64,000 nucleotides of DNA from Thiomonas intermedia (lineage in GTDB: Bacteria > Pseudomonadota > Gammaproteobacteria > Burkholderiales > Burkholderiaceae_C): assembly GCF_002028405.1 (NCBI RefSeq), contig NZ_CP020046.1, forward strand, positions 3,100,001 to 3,164,000, written 5' to 3'. The notes beneath the pieces were generated by a model. That model did no database searches and was not told the DNA's origin. It saw only the letters and a list, made by a program, of their open reading frames with translations. A program made the translations under genes and the position numbers. This document shows, in pieces, positions 8,555-16,863 of this stretch. Each line of letters begins with the position of its first letter. Within the stretch, counting starts at the first letter, position 1.

Positions 8555-9487
8555 ATGCGGCCCGCCTTTTCCGTCTTGCTGCTCACCACCCTGATCGGCT
8601 GCGCCCAGGGGCTTGCGGTCGTGGTGGCACTGCCGGCGCTTCTGGGCGCCGCGCAGCCCGAAGCCTGGCTGGTGTTCTGGCGTCTGAGTCTCTGGATCAT
8701 TCTGGGGCTGGGCGTCATCGGCCTGGTTGCCTCCTTCGGCCACCTCGGGCGCCCCGAGCGCGCCTGGCGCGCCGCGGCCATGTGGCGCACGTCCTGGCTC
8801 TCACGCGAGGTCATCGCCCTGCCTGCGTTTCTGGGGTTGAGCGGGCTGTGTCTGCTGAGCCTGTGGCGGGTGCAGGCTTGGCCCGCTCTGCTGGCCGCGG
8901 TCTTGATCGCCGGAGCGCTCGCGCTCTGGGTCTGTACCGCGATGATCTATGCCGGCGTGCGATTCCTGCGCGAATGGGCCACGCCGCTGACCGTGCTGAA
9001 CTTCATGCTCATGGGCCTGGCCAGCGGTTGTCTGCTGGCTGCCGTGCTCGCCTTGTGGCGGCTGCCGCCGCAGGCGGCACTTTATGCGCGTGCCGCCGCG
9101 GCCTTGCTCGGCGCGGCCCTGGTGGGACGTCTGGCCGCGCTGCTGCGCGTGCGTCGTCTGGTGCCTGCGGGGTCGATGCAGTCGGCCCTCGGGGTGTCGA
9201 ACCCGGTGATCCGGCAGACGTCCAAGGGGTTCACGGCGGGGGCGTTCAACACCCACGAGTTCTTTCACGGGCGCAGCGTGCGCTGGGTGGCGAACGCGCG
9301 CTGGGGTTTCGTCATGCTGGGTTTCGTGCTGCCGATGCTGTTGATGAGCCTGACGCCCGAACCCTTGCGCGCCGCAGGCTGGACGCTGGCGCTGGCCAGC
9401 AATCTGCTGGGTATGATCGCCGAGCGCTGGGACTTTTTCGCCCAGGTGCGGCACCCGCAGAACCGCTATTACCAGGCGGCGTTGTGA
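8555..9487 (+). CDS. soeC: DmsC-type membrane anchor, SoeC-like
   Basis: A 310-residue polytopic membrane protein with about eight hydrophobic helices, resembling the DMSO reductase anchor family (DmsC). It begins 2 bases after the soeB stop, so the three genes form one operon. The GHLGRPERAWRA motif after the second helix and FLREWATPLTVLNF in the middle are typical of the family. It should take electrons from the iron-sulfur subunit and reduce quinone. It carries no haem-binding cysteine motif. Its identity as SoeC depends on the operon context. Confidence 0.8.
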   Translation: MRPAFSVLLLTTLIGCAQGLAVVVALPALLGAAQPEAWLVFWRLSLWIILGLGVIGLVASFGHLGRPERAWRAAAMWRTSWLSREVIALPAFLGLSGLCLLSLWRVQAWPALLAAVLIAGALALWVCTAMIYAGVRFLREWATPLTVLNFMLMGLASGCLLAAVLALWRLPPQAALYARAAAALLGAALVGRLAALLRVRRLVPAGSMQSALGVSNPVIRQTSKGFTAGAFNTHEFFHGRSVRWVANARWGFVMLGFVLPMLLMSLTPEPLRAAGWTLALASNLLGMIAERWDFFAQVRHPQNRYYQAAL

Positions 9488-9557
9488 CCGATTGAAACCC
9501 CGGGGAACGGCCGGGCGCGGCGGGGCTCCATCCTTCTTTTGATGAGAGAGGCGAAGG

Positions 9558-9977
9558 ATGCGAGGTCGCGGCGTGTTGTGCAGCGGGGCGGTGGTGCTGG
9601 CCATCATGGCGTGGGGGGCGGTGGCGGCGCAGGCCGATCCTGCTGCAGCGCCCCCGCCCATCTGCCAGTCGCAGCCGCAAGGCCCTGCCTGCGCCGCGCA
9701 GACCCGTCACGCGCTCAACGACCGTCTGACGCATCTTTACCGTCTGGAACTGCAAAAGGTGATGGGCACCTATACCGAGCGAAGGCTGGACCACGCGCAG
9801 AACCTCTGGCGACGCTGGGCGAACGCGGAGTGTCTGTTCCGCGACGGCCCGCCCGACCGCGGCGGCGCCGACTGGAGTCAGCGCCAGGATGCCTGTCTGT
9901 CGGGCATGATCCGCGCCCGCATCGCCCAGCTCGACGGCTTTGTGCATTGTTCCGGCGCCACCTGCCCGCCACGATGA
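9558..9977 (+). CDS. Small secreted protein of the LprI/DUF1311 type
   Basis: A 139-residue protein with a signal peptide (MRGRGVLCSG followed by a hydrophobic run ending at AQAD) and a mature part rich in Trp, Arg and Cys. The pattern Leu-x2-Leu-Tyr-Arg-Leu, then AQNLWRRWANAEC and a later Cys with RIAQLDG, resembles the DUF1311 (LprI-type, lysozyme-inhibitor-like) fold. It would be periplasmic. A purine-rich GAGAGGCGAAGG runs into the start codon. It lies 70 bases after soeC and might be read from that operon, but no functional link is known. Confidence 0.6.
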   Translation: MRGRGVLCSGAVVLAIMAWGAVAAQADPAAAPPPICQSQPQGPACAAQTRHALNDRLTHLYRLELQKVMGTYTERRLDHAQNLWRRWANAECLFRDGPPDRGGADWSQRQDACLSGMIRARIAQLDGFVHCSGATCPPR

Positions 9978-10041
9978 CCCTCGTCAGATAGGGATCAGCC
10001 TGCGATGGCAACATCCTCGTTGCCAGAAAAAGGAGACTGAC

Positions 10042-10848
10042 ATGCCGCAACCGTCGAACCCCACCGACGCCCTTCTCCACGAGCGCGATACGCGTGGCGT
10101 GGTCACCCTGACGCTCAATCGCCCGCAGGCGTTCAACGCGCTGTCGGAGGCGCTGCTCGATGCGCTGCAGGCGCAGATCGACAGCCTGATGGAAGACGAC
10201 ACCGCCCGCGTGGTCATCCTGCGCGGGGCGGGGCGCGCCTTCTGCGCGGGACACGATCTCAAGGAAATGCGTGCCCAGCCCTCGCAGGCGTATTACCAGT
10301 CGCTTTTTGCGCGCTGTGGCAAGGTGATGACCGGCTTGATGCGTCTGCCCCAGCCCGTCATTGCGCAGGTGCATGGTATCGCCACCGCCGCGGGTTGCCA
10401 GTTGGTCGCCAGTTGCGACCTGGCCGTGGCCAGCGCCGATGCGCGCTTTGCCGTCTCAGGTGTCAACTATGGGCTGTTCTGCTCCACGCCGGGAGTGGCG
10501 CTGTCGCGCAATCTGCCGCGCAAGCAGGCGATGGAAATGCTCCTGACCGGCGACTTCATCGATGCCTCCACAGCCCAGCAGCGCGCCCTCATCAACCGGG
10601 TGGCCCCCGCGGATGCGCTGGATGCCGAAGTGGGGCGCCTCGTTGCGAGCATTCTGAACAAGCCCGCGGCCGCCGTGCGTATGGGCAAGGCCCTGTTCTA
10701 TCGCCAGATCGAGACCGGCATCGACGCGGCCTATCAGCTCGCAGCGCAGACCATGACCTGCAATATGCTCGACGACTGCGCCCTGGAAGGCGTGCAGGCC
10801 TTCATCGAGAAACGCGAGCCGAGTTGGCGGGTCGGCTCAGACGCTTGA
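10042..10848 (+). CDS. Enoyl-CoA hydratase/isomerase family protein
   Basis: A 268-residue crotonase-fold protein. The oxyanion-hole segments are recognisable: GRAFCAGHDLKEM near residues 66-78 and IATAAGCQLVASCDLAVAS near 112-130. The second segment, with AAGCQL, is the form seen in the ECHDC3-like subgroup, which may not be a classic beta-oxidation hydratase, and I do not see the standard catalytic glutamate pair with certainty. AAAGGAG at 10029-10035 sets the ATG at 10042. A small hairpin (TGGCAAC/GTTGCCA, 10006-10025) lies just before the ribosome site. The 3' end overlaps the convergent phosphatase gene by 12 bases. Confidence 0.85.
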   Translation: MPQPSNPTDALLHERDTRGVVTLTLNRPQAFNALSEALLDALQAQIDSLMEDDTARVVILRGAGRAFCAGHDLKEMRAQPSQAYYQSLFARCGKVMTGLMRLPQPVIAQVHGIATAAGCQLVASCDLAVASADARFAVSGVNYGLFCSTPGVALSRNLPRKQAMEMLLTGDFIDASTAQQRALINRVAPADALDAEVGRLVASILNKPAAAVRMGKALFYRQIETGIDAAYQLAAQTMTCNMLDDCALEGVQAFIEKREPSWRVGSDA

Positions 10849-11685
10849 TTTCTCGCCCGGCGTGGGCAGGCGCACGAGTTCGATGACGATGATGGACAGG
10901 TTGTCCCCGCGTCCCCCCGCGCGGGTGCGCGCCTTGTCGATCAGGTACTGGCAGCATTCGCGCGCCTGAAGCTTGGACGTGGCGATCTCCAGGTCCTGAT
11001 CGGTGAAATAGTGCCAGACCCCGTCGCTGCACAGCATGAGCACGTCGCCGGGCATCAGCGAACTTTCTTCGACGGGCTTGAGCGGCAGCTCCGACATGCC
11101 CAGGCTGCAGGTCAGCACGTTGCTCATGGGATGGTTGCGGGCCTTGGCTTCGGTGATCTCGCCCTTGTCGACCAGGGTCTGGACATAGGAGTCGTCCTTG
11201 GATCGCAGCAGCAGCCGGTCGTCGCGGAAGATGTAGAGCCGGCTGTCGCCCACATGCGACCAGTAGCAGCGGCCCTCGTCGGCATGAAAAAGCGCGCAGA
11301 CGATGGTGGAATGCGGCTCCTGCTCGGTGGACAGGGCGGTGAGCCGGATCATGCTGTGGCTTTCCTGCACGATCTGCTGCATCAGCGCGTGAGGATCATC
11401 GGCATCGGGGTGGTAGCGCTCGAAAAGCTGCTGAGCGGTGAGCATCACCTGGTCAGCCGCCTTGCGGCCTCCGCTTTTGCCGCCCATGCCATCGGCAATC
11501 ACCGCCAGCACACAACCCTGCACGCGCGGATGGGCGATCACCCGCAGCTGATCCTGCTGATAGGGACGGTCGCCCTTGTGCAGACCGCTGGCCGCGCTGA
11601 GCCGCCAGCGCGTTTCCGCCTGGTGCTGGACCGGCTTGGGCAGCGGCGGCAATCGGGAAGGCGGGTAGTGATCGGTGGGGTCCAT
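10837..11685 (-). CDS. PP2C-family serine/threonine protein phosphatase
   Basis: A 282-residue soluble phosphatase of the PPM/PP2C (Stp1/PrpC) type, which removes phosphate from Ser/Thr with two Mn/Mg ions. The metal motifs are GDRPYQQD near residue 40, VIADGMGGKSGG near 62, LCSDGVW near 218 and GGRGDNLS near the C-terminus. The first 35 residues are Pro-rich and probably disordered. I chose ATG 11685; the frame extends 54 residues upstream without family character and no clear ribosome site separates the options. No partner kinase is encoded in the window. Confidence 0.88.
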   Translation of the reverse strand: MDPTDHYPPSRLPPLPKPVQHQAETRWRLSAASGLHKGDRPYQQDQLRVIAHPRVQGCVLAVIADGMGGKSGGRKAADQVMLTAQQLFERYHPDADDPHALMQQIVQESHSMIRLTALSTEQEPHSTIVCALFHADEGRCYWSHVGDSRLYIFRDDRLLLRSKDDSYVQTLVDKGEITEAKARNHPMSNVLTCSLGMSELPLKPVEESSLMPGDVLMLCSDGVWHYFTDQDLEIATSKLQARECCQYLIDKARTRAGGRGDNLSIIVIELVRLPTPGEKSSV

Positions 11686-11900
11686 AGAATCGGCTGAGGA
11701 GCCTGGGTACGGCGGACGTATCCGTGGAGGCGGTGAATCGATGCGGAAGGTAGGTATGGACAAAGAGTTGCTGACACGGGATTCTAGGGGGCACGCCTGG
11801 CCGCGCCTGCGCCGATCGGCCGCGCGCTTGGCTGCCGCTGGCCCCAAGGCTGTCGCGCAAAGGACGGCCAGTCCTTCGGGGCACCAGCGCCTGGGTTCGC

Positions 11901-13934
11901 ATGGTTGCTGATTCCGCAGTTTCGCAAGAGGCGCGGTCCGGGTCGGTCACGGCGCTGGCCGAGCATTGCGATGCCTTGTTCTCGCCCGGAAGCCCGCTGC
12001 AGACGGAGCTGCCGCAATGGTCGGTGCGGGAGGGCCAGCGCGCGCTGGCCATGGCCGTGGCCGATGCCATCGCCGATCGCGCCATCCTCATGGCCGAGGC
12101 CGGCACGGGCACCGGCAAGACGCTGGCCTACCTCATTCCCGTGCTGCTGCATGGCGGGCGCGTGATCATTTCCACGGCCACGCGCAATCTGCAGGATCAG
12201 CTCGATCAGAAAGATCTCCCCGCCGCGCGCCGCGCACTGGGGGCGGCGGTGAGCACCTGCGTGCTCAAGGGCCGTTCCAACTATGTGTGCCTCTACCGCT
12301 TGCAGCGTGCCGCGGAGTGGGTGCACGGGCGCCATGCGCATGCGCAGTTGCGGCGCATCGAGCAGTTTGCCCGCAGCGATGCGCGCGGTGATCTGTCGGC
12401 CCTGTCCGGGCTGGAGGAAAACTCGGCGCTCAACTTTCTCGTCACCTCCACGACCGACAACTGCCTGGGGGCCGATTGCCCGGACTACAAGGCCTGCTTT
12501 GTGATGAAAGCCCGCCGCGAGGCCCTGGCTTCCGACGTGGTGATCATCAACCACCATCTGTTTTTCGCCGATCTGGCGCTACGCGGCGAAGGCGTGAACG
12601 AATTGCTGCCGACCGCCGACACCCTCATACTCGACGAGGCCCACCAGCTCGCCGAGATCGGGGTGCAGTTTCTCGGCGCCCGCTGCGGCACGGCGCAGGT
12701 CGTCGATCTCAGCCGCGATCTGCTGGCCGCCGGGCTGCAGCACGCCAAGGGCCTGGCCGACTGGCAGATGCTCAGCGCATCGCTGGAGCGTGCCGCGCGC
12801 GATCTGCGTCTGGCGGCACCGCCGAATCCGGGGCGGCTGAGTCAGCCCCAGGTTCTCGATCTGCCAGGCTGGGATGTGGCCATGCACGATCTGCAGGTCC
12901 GCTTGGCGCACACCGCGCAAGTGCTGTCGGCGCATACCGAGGCAGCGCCCGAATTCGAGCGGCTGATGGATCGCTGCACCGGCCTGCACGAGGCATTCTC
13001 CCGTTGGCAGACCGCCTCGTCCGATGGCGACGAGGCGGATGAGGCCGCGCAGGTGCGCTGGGCCGACGTGGGCAGCGCCCATCTGCGTCTGCAGGCGGCG
13101 CCGCTGTCGATTGCGCCGGCCTTCGCCGCGCTGCTGGCCCAGCGCAGCCAGGCCTGGATCTTCACCTCGGCGACCTTGAGCGTGGGCGGCAGCTTTCGCC
13201 ACGCCCGCGCCGCGCTTGGGCTGACCCCGGAGCAGGGCGGCTGCGCGCCGGTGGAAGACGGGGTGGCGCCGCGCTGCCGCGAATTGCGCGTGGCCAGTCC
13301 GTTCGACTATGCCGAACAAGGGCGGCTGCTGGTCCCCCAGGATCTGCCGCTGCCGAATCAGCCGGGCCATTCAGAGTCGGTGGCTGCGCTCGCGGCCCAG
13401 CTTGCGGCCAACAATGGTGGCGGCACCTTCGTGCTCACCACCACACTGAGGGCCGCCAAGCTGATCGCGCAGACTCTCCGCGCGCTGCTGCCCGGCCGGA
13501 CGGTGCTGGAGCAGTTCGACGAATCCAAGGCGGCCTTGCTCGACCGGTTTGCCAGAACGTCGCAGTCGGTTCTTGTCGGCAGCCAGAGTTTTTGGGAGGG
13601 AGTGGATCTGCCCGGTGATCGCCTGACCCTGGTGATCATCGACAAGCTGCCGTTCGCCCCGCCGGATGACCCGTTGACCGCGGCACGTCTCAAGCAGATT
13701 GAGGCCGAGGGACGCAGCGGTTTTTCCGACTACAGCATGCCCCAGGCGGCGCTGTCGCTGCAGCAGGGAGCAGGGCGCCTGATTCGCACCGAAAGCGACC
13801 GCGGCGTGCTGGTGGTGTGTGACCGCCGCCTGACCGCCACGGGCTGGGGCCGTCAGTTGCTCGCAAGCCTGCCGCCGTTCACGCGGGTGACCCAGACCGC
13901 CGATGCGCAGGCCTTTCTGCAGCAGATGCGGTGA
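11901..13934 (+). CDS. ATP-dependent DNA helicase, DinG/YoaA (XPD-like) family
   Basis: A 677-residue superfamily 2 helicase. It has Walker A AEAGTGTGKT near residue 65, the DEAH box (ILDEAHQ) near 245 and a C-terminal helicase half with GSQSFWEGVDLPGD and QGAGRLIRT. Four cysteines between motifs Ia and II (CVLKGRSNYVC, then NCLGADCPDYKAC) match the 4Fe-4S cluster of XPD/DinG enzymes. It is closer in size to E. coli YoaA than to DinG, and would unwind damaged or structured DNA. It is divergent from the PP2C gene and convergent with bamD, 28 bases away. Confidence 0.9.
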   Translation: MVADSAVSQEARSGSVTALAEHCDALFSPGSPLQTELPQWSVREGQRALAMAVADAIADRAILMAEAGTGTGKTLAYLIPVLLHGGRVIISTATRNLQDQLDQKDLPAARRALGAAVSTCVLKGRSNYVCLYRLQRAAEWVHGRHAHAQLRRIEQFARSDARGDLSALSGLEENSALNFLVTSTTDNCLGADCPDYKACFVMKARREALASDVVIINHHLFFADLALRGEGVNELLPTADTLILDEAHQLAEIGVQFLGARCGTAQVVDLSRDLLAAGLQHAKGLADWQMLSASLERAARDLRLAAPPNPGRLSQPQVLDLPGWDVAMHDLQVRLAHTAQVLSAHTEAAPEFERLMDRCTGLHEAFSRWQTASSDGDEADEAAQVRWADVGSAHLRLQAAPLSIAPAFAALLAQRSQAWIFTSATLSVGGSFRHARAALGLTPEQGGCAPVEDGVAPRCRELRVASPFDYAEQGRLLVPQDLPLPNQPGHSESVAALAAQLAANNGGGTFVLTTTLRAAKLIAQTLRALLPGRTVLEQFDESKAALLDRFARTSQSVLVGSQSFWEGVDLPGDRLTLVIIDKLPFAPPDDPLTAARLKQIEAEGRSGFSDYSMPQAALSLQQGAGRLIRTESDRGVLVVCDRRLTATGWGRQLLASLPPFTRVTQTADAQAFLQQMR

Positions 13935-13962
13935 CCTTGAGCCGCCGCATCTGAGTCCACGC

Positions 13963-14784
13963 TTACCAGAGCTTCCAGAAAGGCTCGTCGCGTGCGGGCA
14001 GACCTTCGGTGAGATAGGTGCTTTGCGGATAGTTGAGCTTGAGCACGCGCTGGGCATCGTCGCGCAACTGGGTCATGCCCAGTTTGCCGTAGGCGTCGAC
14101 CAGGATGGCCAGGGCCAGTTGATTGGCGGGTGCGTTCTGATAGTGCTCGATGGCGCGCTGGGCCCGATCGGCGGCGGCCACATAGGCCCCGCGGCGGTAA
14201 TAGAACAGCGCGACGTGCGTTTCATACTCGGCCAGCGAGTTGACGATGTAGCGCATGCGCTGGCGGGCGTCGGGTGCGTACTTGCTGTCGGGGAAGCGGG
14301 TCACGAGTTCCTTGAAGCTTTCGAAGGACTGTTTCGCGGCAGCCTGATCGCGCTCGTACAGCTTCTGATCCGACAGGAAGGAGAACCAGCCCTGATCGGT
14401 GTTGAAGTTGATCAGGCCCTTCAGATAGAGCACATAGTCGGTATAGGGGTTGTTGGGGTAGAGCTTGAGAAAGCGATCAGCGGCAGCCAGGGCCTGGGCG
14501 CGCTCGCCTTGCTTGTAGTTGCCGTAGGCGATCTCGATCAGCGCCTGCTGCGCTAGCAGCCCGTAGGGATAGCGCGACTCGAGCTTCTCGTACAGCTTCA
14601 CACCCTTGTCGGTGTTGCCGCTGTTCATCTCGTCCTTGGCCTCTGCATACAATTTGGCCGAAGACCAACCCAGGGTCTCGTCTTTCGACGGCGAGGTGGC
14701 ACAGCCTGCAAGTCCCAGCAGCACGGCCGCCGCCGCGGTGCCCAACAATCGCAGCGTCCAGAGACGGTACAACGCAACACGCAT
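13963..14784 (-). CDS. bamD: Outer membrane assembly lipoprotein BamD
   Basis: A 273-residue lipoprotein. The signal peptide ends in the lipobox LAGC with the lipidated Cys28. The mature part shows TPR-type helical repeats, with YEKLESRYPYGLLAQQALIEIAY and FLKLYPNNP as hallmarks. BamD is the essential lipoprotein that binds BamA and recognises outer-membrane protein precursors on the periplasmic side of the outer membrane. It is divergent from rluD with only 59 bases between start codons; this bamD/rluD arrangement is common in proteobacteria. Confidence 0.94.
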   Translation of the reverse strand: MRVALYRLWTLRLLGTAAAAVLLGLAGCATSPSKDETLGWSSAKLYAEAKDEMNSGNTDKGVKLYEKLESRYPYGLLAQQALIEIAYGNYKQGERAQALAAADRFLKLYPNNPYTDYVLYLKGLINFNTDQGWFSFLSDQKLYERDQAAAKQSFESFKELVTRFPDSKYAPDARQRMRYIVNSLAEYETHVALFYYRRGAYVAAADRAQRAIEHYQNAPANQLALAILVDAYGKLGMTQLRDDAQRVLKLNYPQSTYLTEGLPARDEPFWKLW

Positions 14785-14843
14785 ATCAATCGCCCAGGGT
14801 GGTGTAAAGCTCGCAGATTATAGGGAGCCCTTGCTCGCCCCAC

Positions 14844-15869
14844 ATGACCCCTCCTTCCCCTCATTCCCCCCAACGCACCGCGGCAGAGCCCGAAACCGAT
14901 CTCGACGAAGACGACGCAGCCGTCACCAAGGTGCTGCAAGCCGTGGTGCCCGAGACCGATGCCGGGCAGCGGCTCGACAAGGTTCTCGCCGCGCTGTTCA
15001 GCCAGTATTCGCGCAGCCGCCTGCAGCAGTGGTGCGACGCGGGTCTGGTTCGCATGGACGGAAAAGTCGCGGGTGTGCGGGACAAGGCGCTGCCAGGCGC
15101 GGCCCTGCACATCGCCGTGCCCGATCTGCCGGAAGAGACGGCGTTCGCTGCCGAGGATGTGCCGCTGAACGTGGTGTATGAAGATGTTGATCTGGCCATT
15201 CTCAACAAGCCGGCCGGGCTGGTGGTGCACCCGGCGGCGGGCAACTGGAGCGGCACCTTGCTCAACGGCCTGCTGGCCCGGTATCCCGAGACCGCCTGTC
15301 TGCCCCGCGCGGGCATCGTCCATCGACTGGACAAGGACACCAGCGGCTTGATGGTCACGGCGCGCACGCTGGAGGCGCAGACCGAACTGGTGCGGCGACT
15401 GCAGGCCCGCACCCTGCAGCGGCAGTATCTCGCGCTGGCCTGGGGATCGGTGGGGCGTGCGTTCAACGTCGATGCGCCCATCGGCCGCCATCCGCGCGAT
15501 CGCCTGCGCATGGCGGTGGTCCAGGGCGGCAAGCCCGCGCGCACCGATTTCACACCCCTGGCCGAACTGGATACCGACTGGGGCCCACTGACGGCGCTGC
15601 GCTGCAAGCTGCACAGCGGCCGAACCCACCAGATTCGGGTGCATCTGCAGTTTGCCAAGCTGGAGATGGTGGCCGATCCGGTTTACGGCGGGCGGGCGCG
15701 GCCCGATCTGCCGCTGGGCCGCCAGGCACTGCATGCCGCGCGCCTGGCCTTTCTGCATCCCATCGGCGACAAGCCGCTCGATCACGTCGCGCCCATCCCC
15801 GACGACATCGCCGATTTCTGGGCGCTGTGCGGCGGCGAGCCGGACGAGATCGATCCGCGAAGCTGGTGA
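14844..15869 (+). CDS. rluD: 23S rRNA pseudouridine synthase RluD
   Basis: A 341-residue RluA-family enzyme with an N-terminal S4 RNA-binding domain (about residues 38-95) and the catalytic domain holding GIVHRLDKDTSGLMV. The catalytic aspartate is Asp163. RluD makes the pseudouridines of 23S helix 69 (1911, 1915, 1917), which matter for ribosome assembly and release. An unusual acidic extension (DLDEDDAAVTKV) precedes the S4 domain. It is followed 17 bases later by pgeF, as in many proteobacteria. Confidence 0.92.
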   Translation: MTPPSPHSPQRTAAEPETDLDEDDAAVTKVLQAVVPETDAGQRLDKVLAALFSQYSRSRLQQWCDAGLVRMDGKVAGVRDKALPGAALHIAVPDLPEETAFAAEDVPLNVVYEDVDLAILNKPAGLVVHPAAGNWSGTLLNGLLARYPETACLPRAGIVHRLDKDTSGLMVTARTLEAQTELVRRLQARTLQRQYLALAWGSVGRAFNVDAPIGRHPRDRLRMAVVQGGKPARTDFTPLAELDTDWGPLTALRCKLHSGRTHQIRVHLQFAKLEMVADPVYGGRARPDLPLGRQALHAARLAFLHPIGDKPLDHVAPIPDDIADFWALCGGEPDEIDPRSW

Positions 15870-15886
15870 AAACCTTGGACAAGCGA

Positions 15887-16744
15887 ATGTCGCAAACGCC
15901 GATCTTGAAGGACTTCATGCCCGAATCGCTGTCTGCGGTACGGGCGCTTGATCCCGCGTTCGACCAGGCACCGTGGCTGCAGGTCGTGTGGCCCGGCAAC
16001 CCGCGGGTTCGCGCAGTGTTCACCAGTCGCGTGGGCGGGGTGAGTGCCGGGGACTACGGCGGTGCCGCCGCCGCGCCGGGCCTGGGCATGAATCTGGGCA
16101 CTCATGTGGCGGACGCACCGTCCGCCGTTGCGCAGAACCGGCTGTTGCTGCGCAAGGCGCTCCGCGGTGCCGAGCCGCTCTATCTGCAGCAGGTGCATGG
16201 CGTGGCGGTGGCCGATCTCGACCTGTCAGATGGCCATTCGCCGGAGCCTGTGGCCGACGCCGCCTGCACCACCCGGGCACACATCGCCGCCACCGTTCTG
16301 GTGGCGGATTGTCTGCCGGTGCTGTTTGCCGCGCCGCAGGGGCGAGCGGTCGCGGCGGCCCATGCGGGCTGGCGCGGACTGGCCGGGGGCGTGCTGGAGG
16401 CCGCGCTTGAGTCGGTCTGCACGCGCGCCGGATGCGATGCGGCCGAGGTGCAGGTGGCCCTGGGTCCGGCAATCGGGCCTGCGGCGTTCGAGGTCGGCGA
16501 TGAAGTGAGGGCGGCGTTCGTGAGTTGGCACCCGCAGACGTCGGGGGCGTTCACGCCAGGAAGGCCAGGGAAATGGTGGGCCGATCTCTGGGCACTCGCC
16601 CGGATTCGGCTGCAGACGGCCGGTGTGCTGGCGGAGCATGTGGCGGGTGGCGGGCTCTGCACCTTGGGCCTTGCGCAACGCTTCTATTCCTATCGCCGTC
16701 AACCGATCACGGGCCGACAGGCGGGCTGCATCTGGGTGGAGTAG
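15887..16744 (+). CDS. pgeF: PgeF/YfiH peptidoglycan editing factor (laccase-domain protein)
   Basis: A 285-residue Cu-oxidase_4 (YfiH) family protein. The zinc ligands lie in QQVHG, VADCLPVL and AAHAGWRG. Homologues act as cytoplasmic amidases that remove misincorporated serine in muropeptide precursors, and purine nucleoside phosphorylase activity is also reported. ATG 15887 leaves a 17-base gap after rluD; ATG 15917 is an alternative, and the open frame upstream of 15887 overlaps rluD and has no family match. The rluD-pgeF order supports the call. Confidence 0.88.
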   Translation: MSQTPILKDFMPESLSAVRALDPAFDQAPWLQVVWPGNPRVRAVFTSRVGGVSAGDYGGAAAAPGLGMNLGTHVADAPSAVAQNRLLLRKALRGAEPLYLQQVHGVAVADLDLSDGHSPEPVADAACTTRAHIAATVLVADCLPVLFAAPQGRAVAAAHAGWRGLAGGVLEAALESVCTRAGCDAAEVQVALGPAIGPAAFEVGDEVRAAFVSWHPQTSGAFTPGRPGKWWADLWALARIRLQTAGVLAEHVAGGGLCTLGLAQRFYSYRRQPITGRQAGCIWVE

Positions 16745-16863
16745 CGGGGCCTGTCGCACAAGCGCCGTTGACAGGGCTTGCGGCGTGTTCAAGAATGCCG
16801 TGACTGGTCGCCGATTCTCCGAGTCGGCGACTCTTCCCTCTCCTCCCGCCGTCTCAACTCCCC

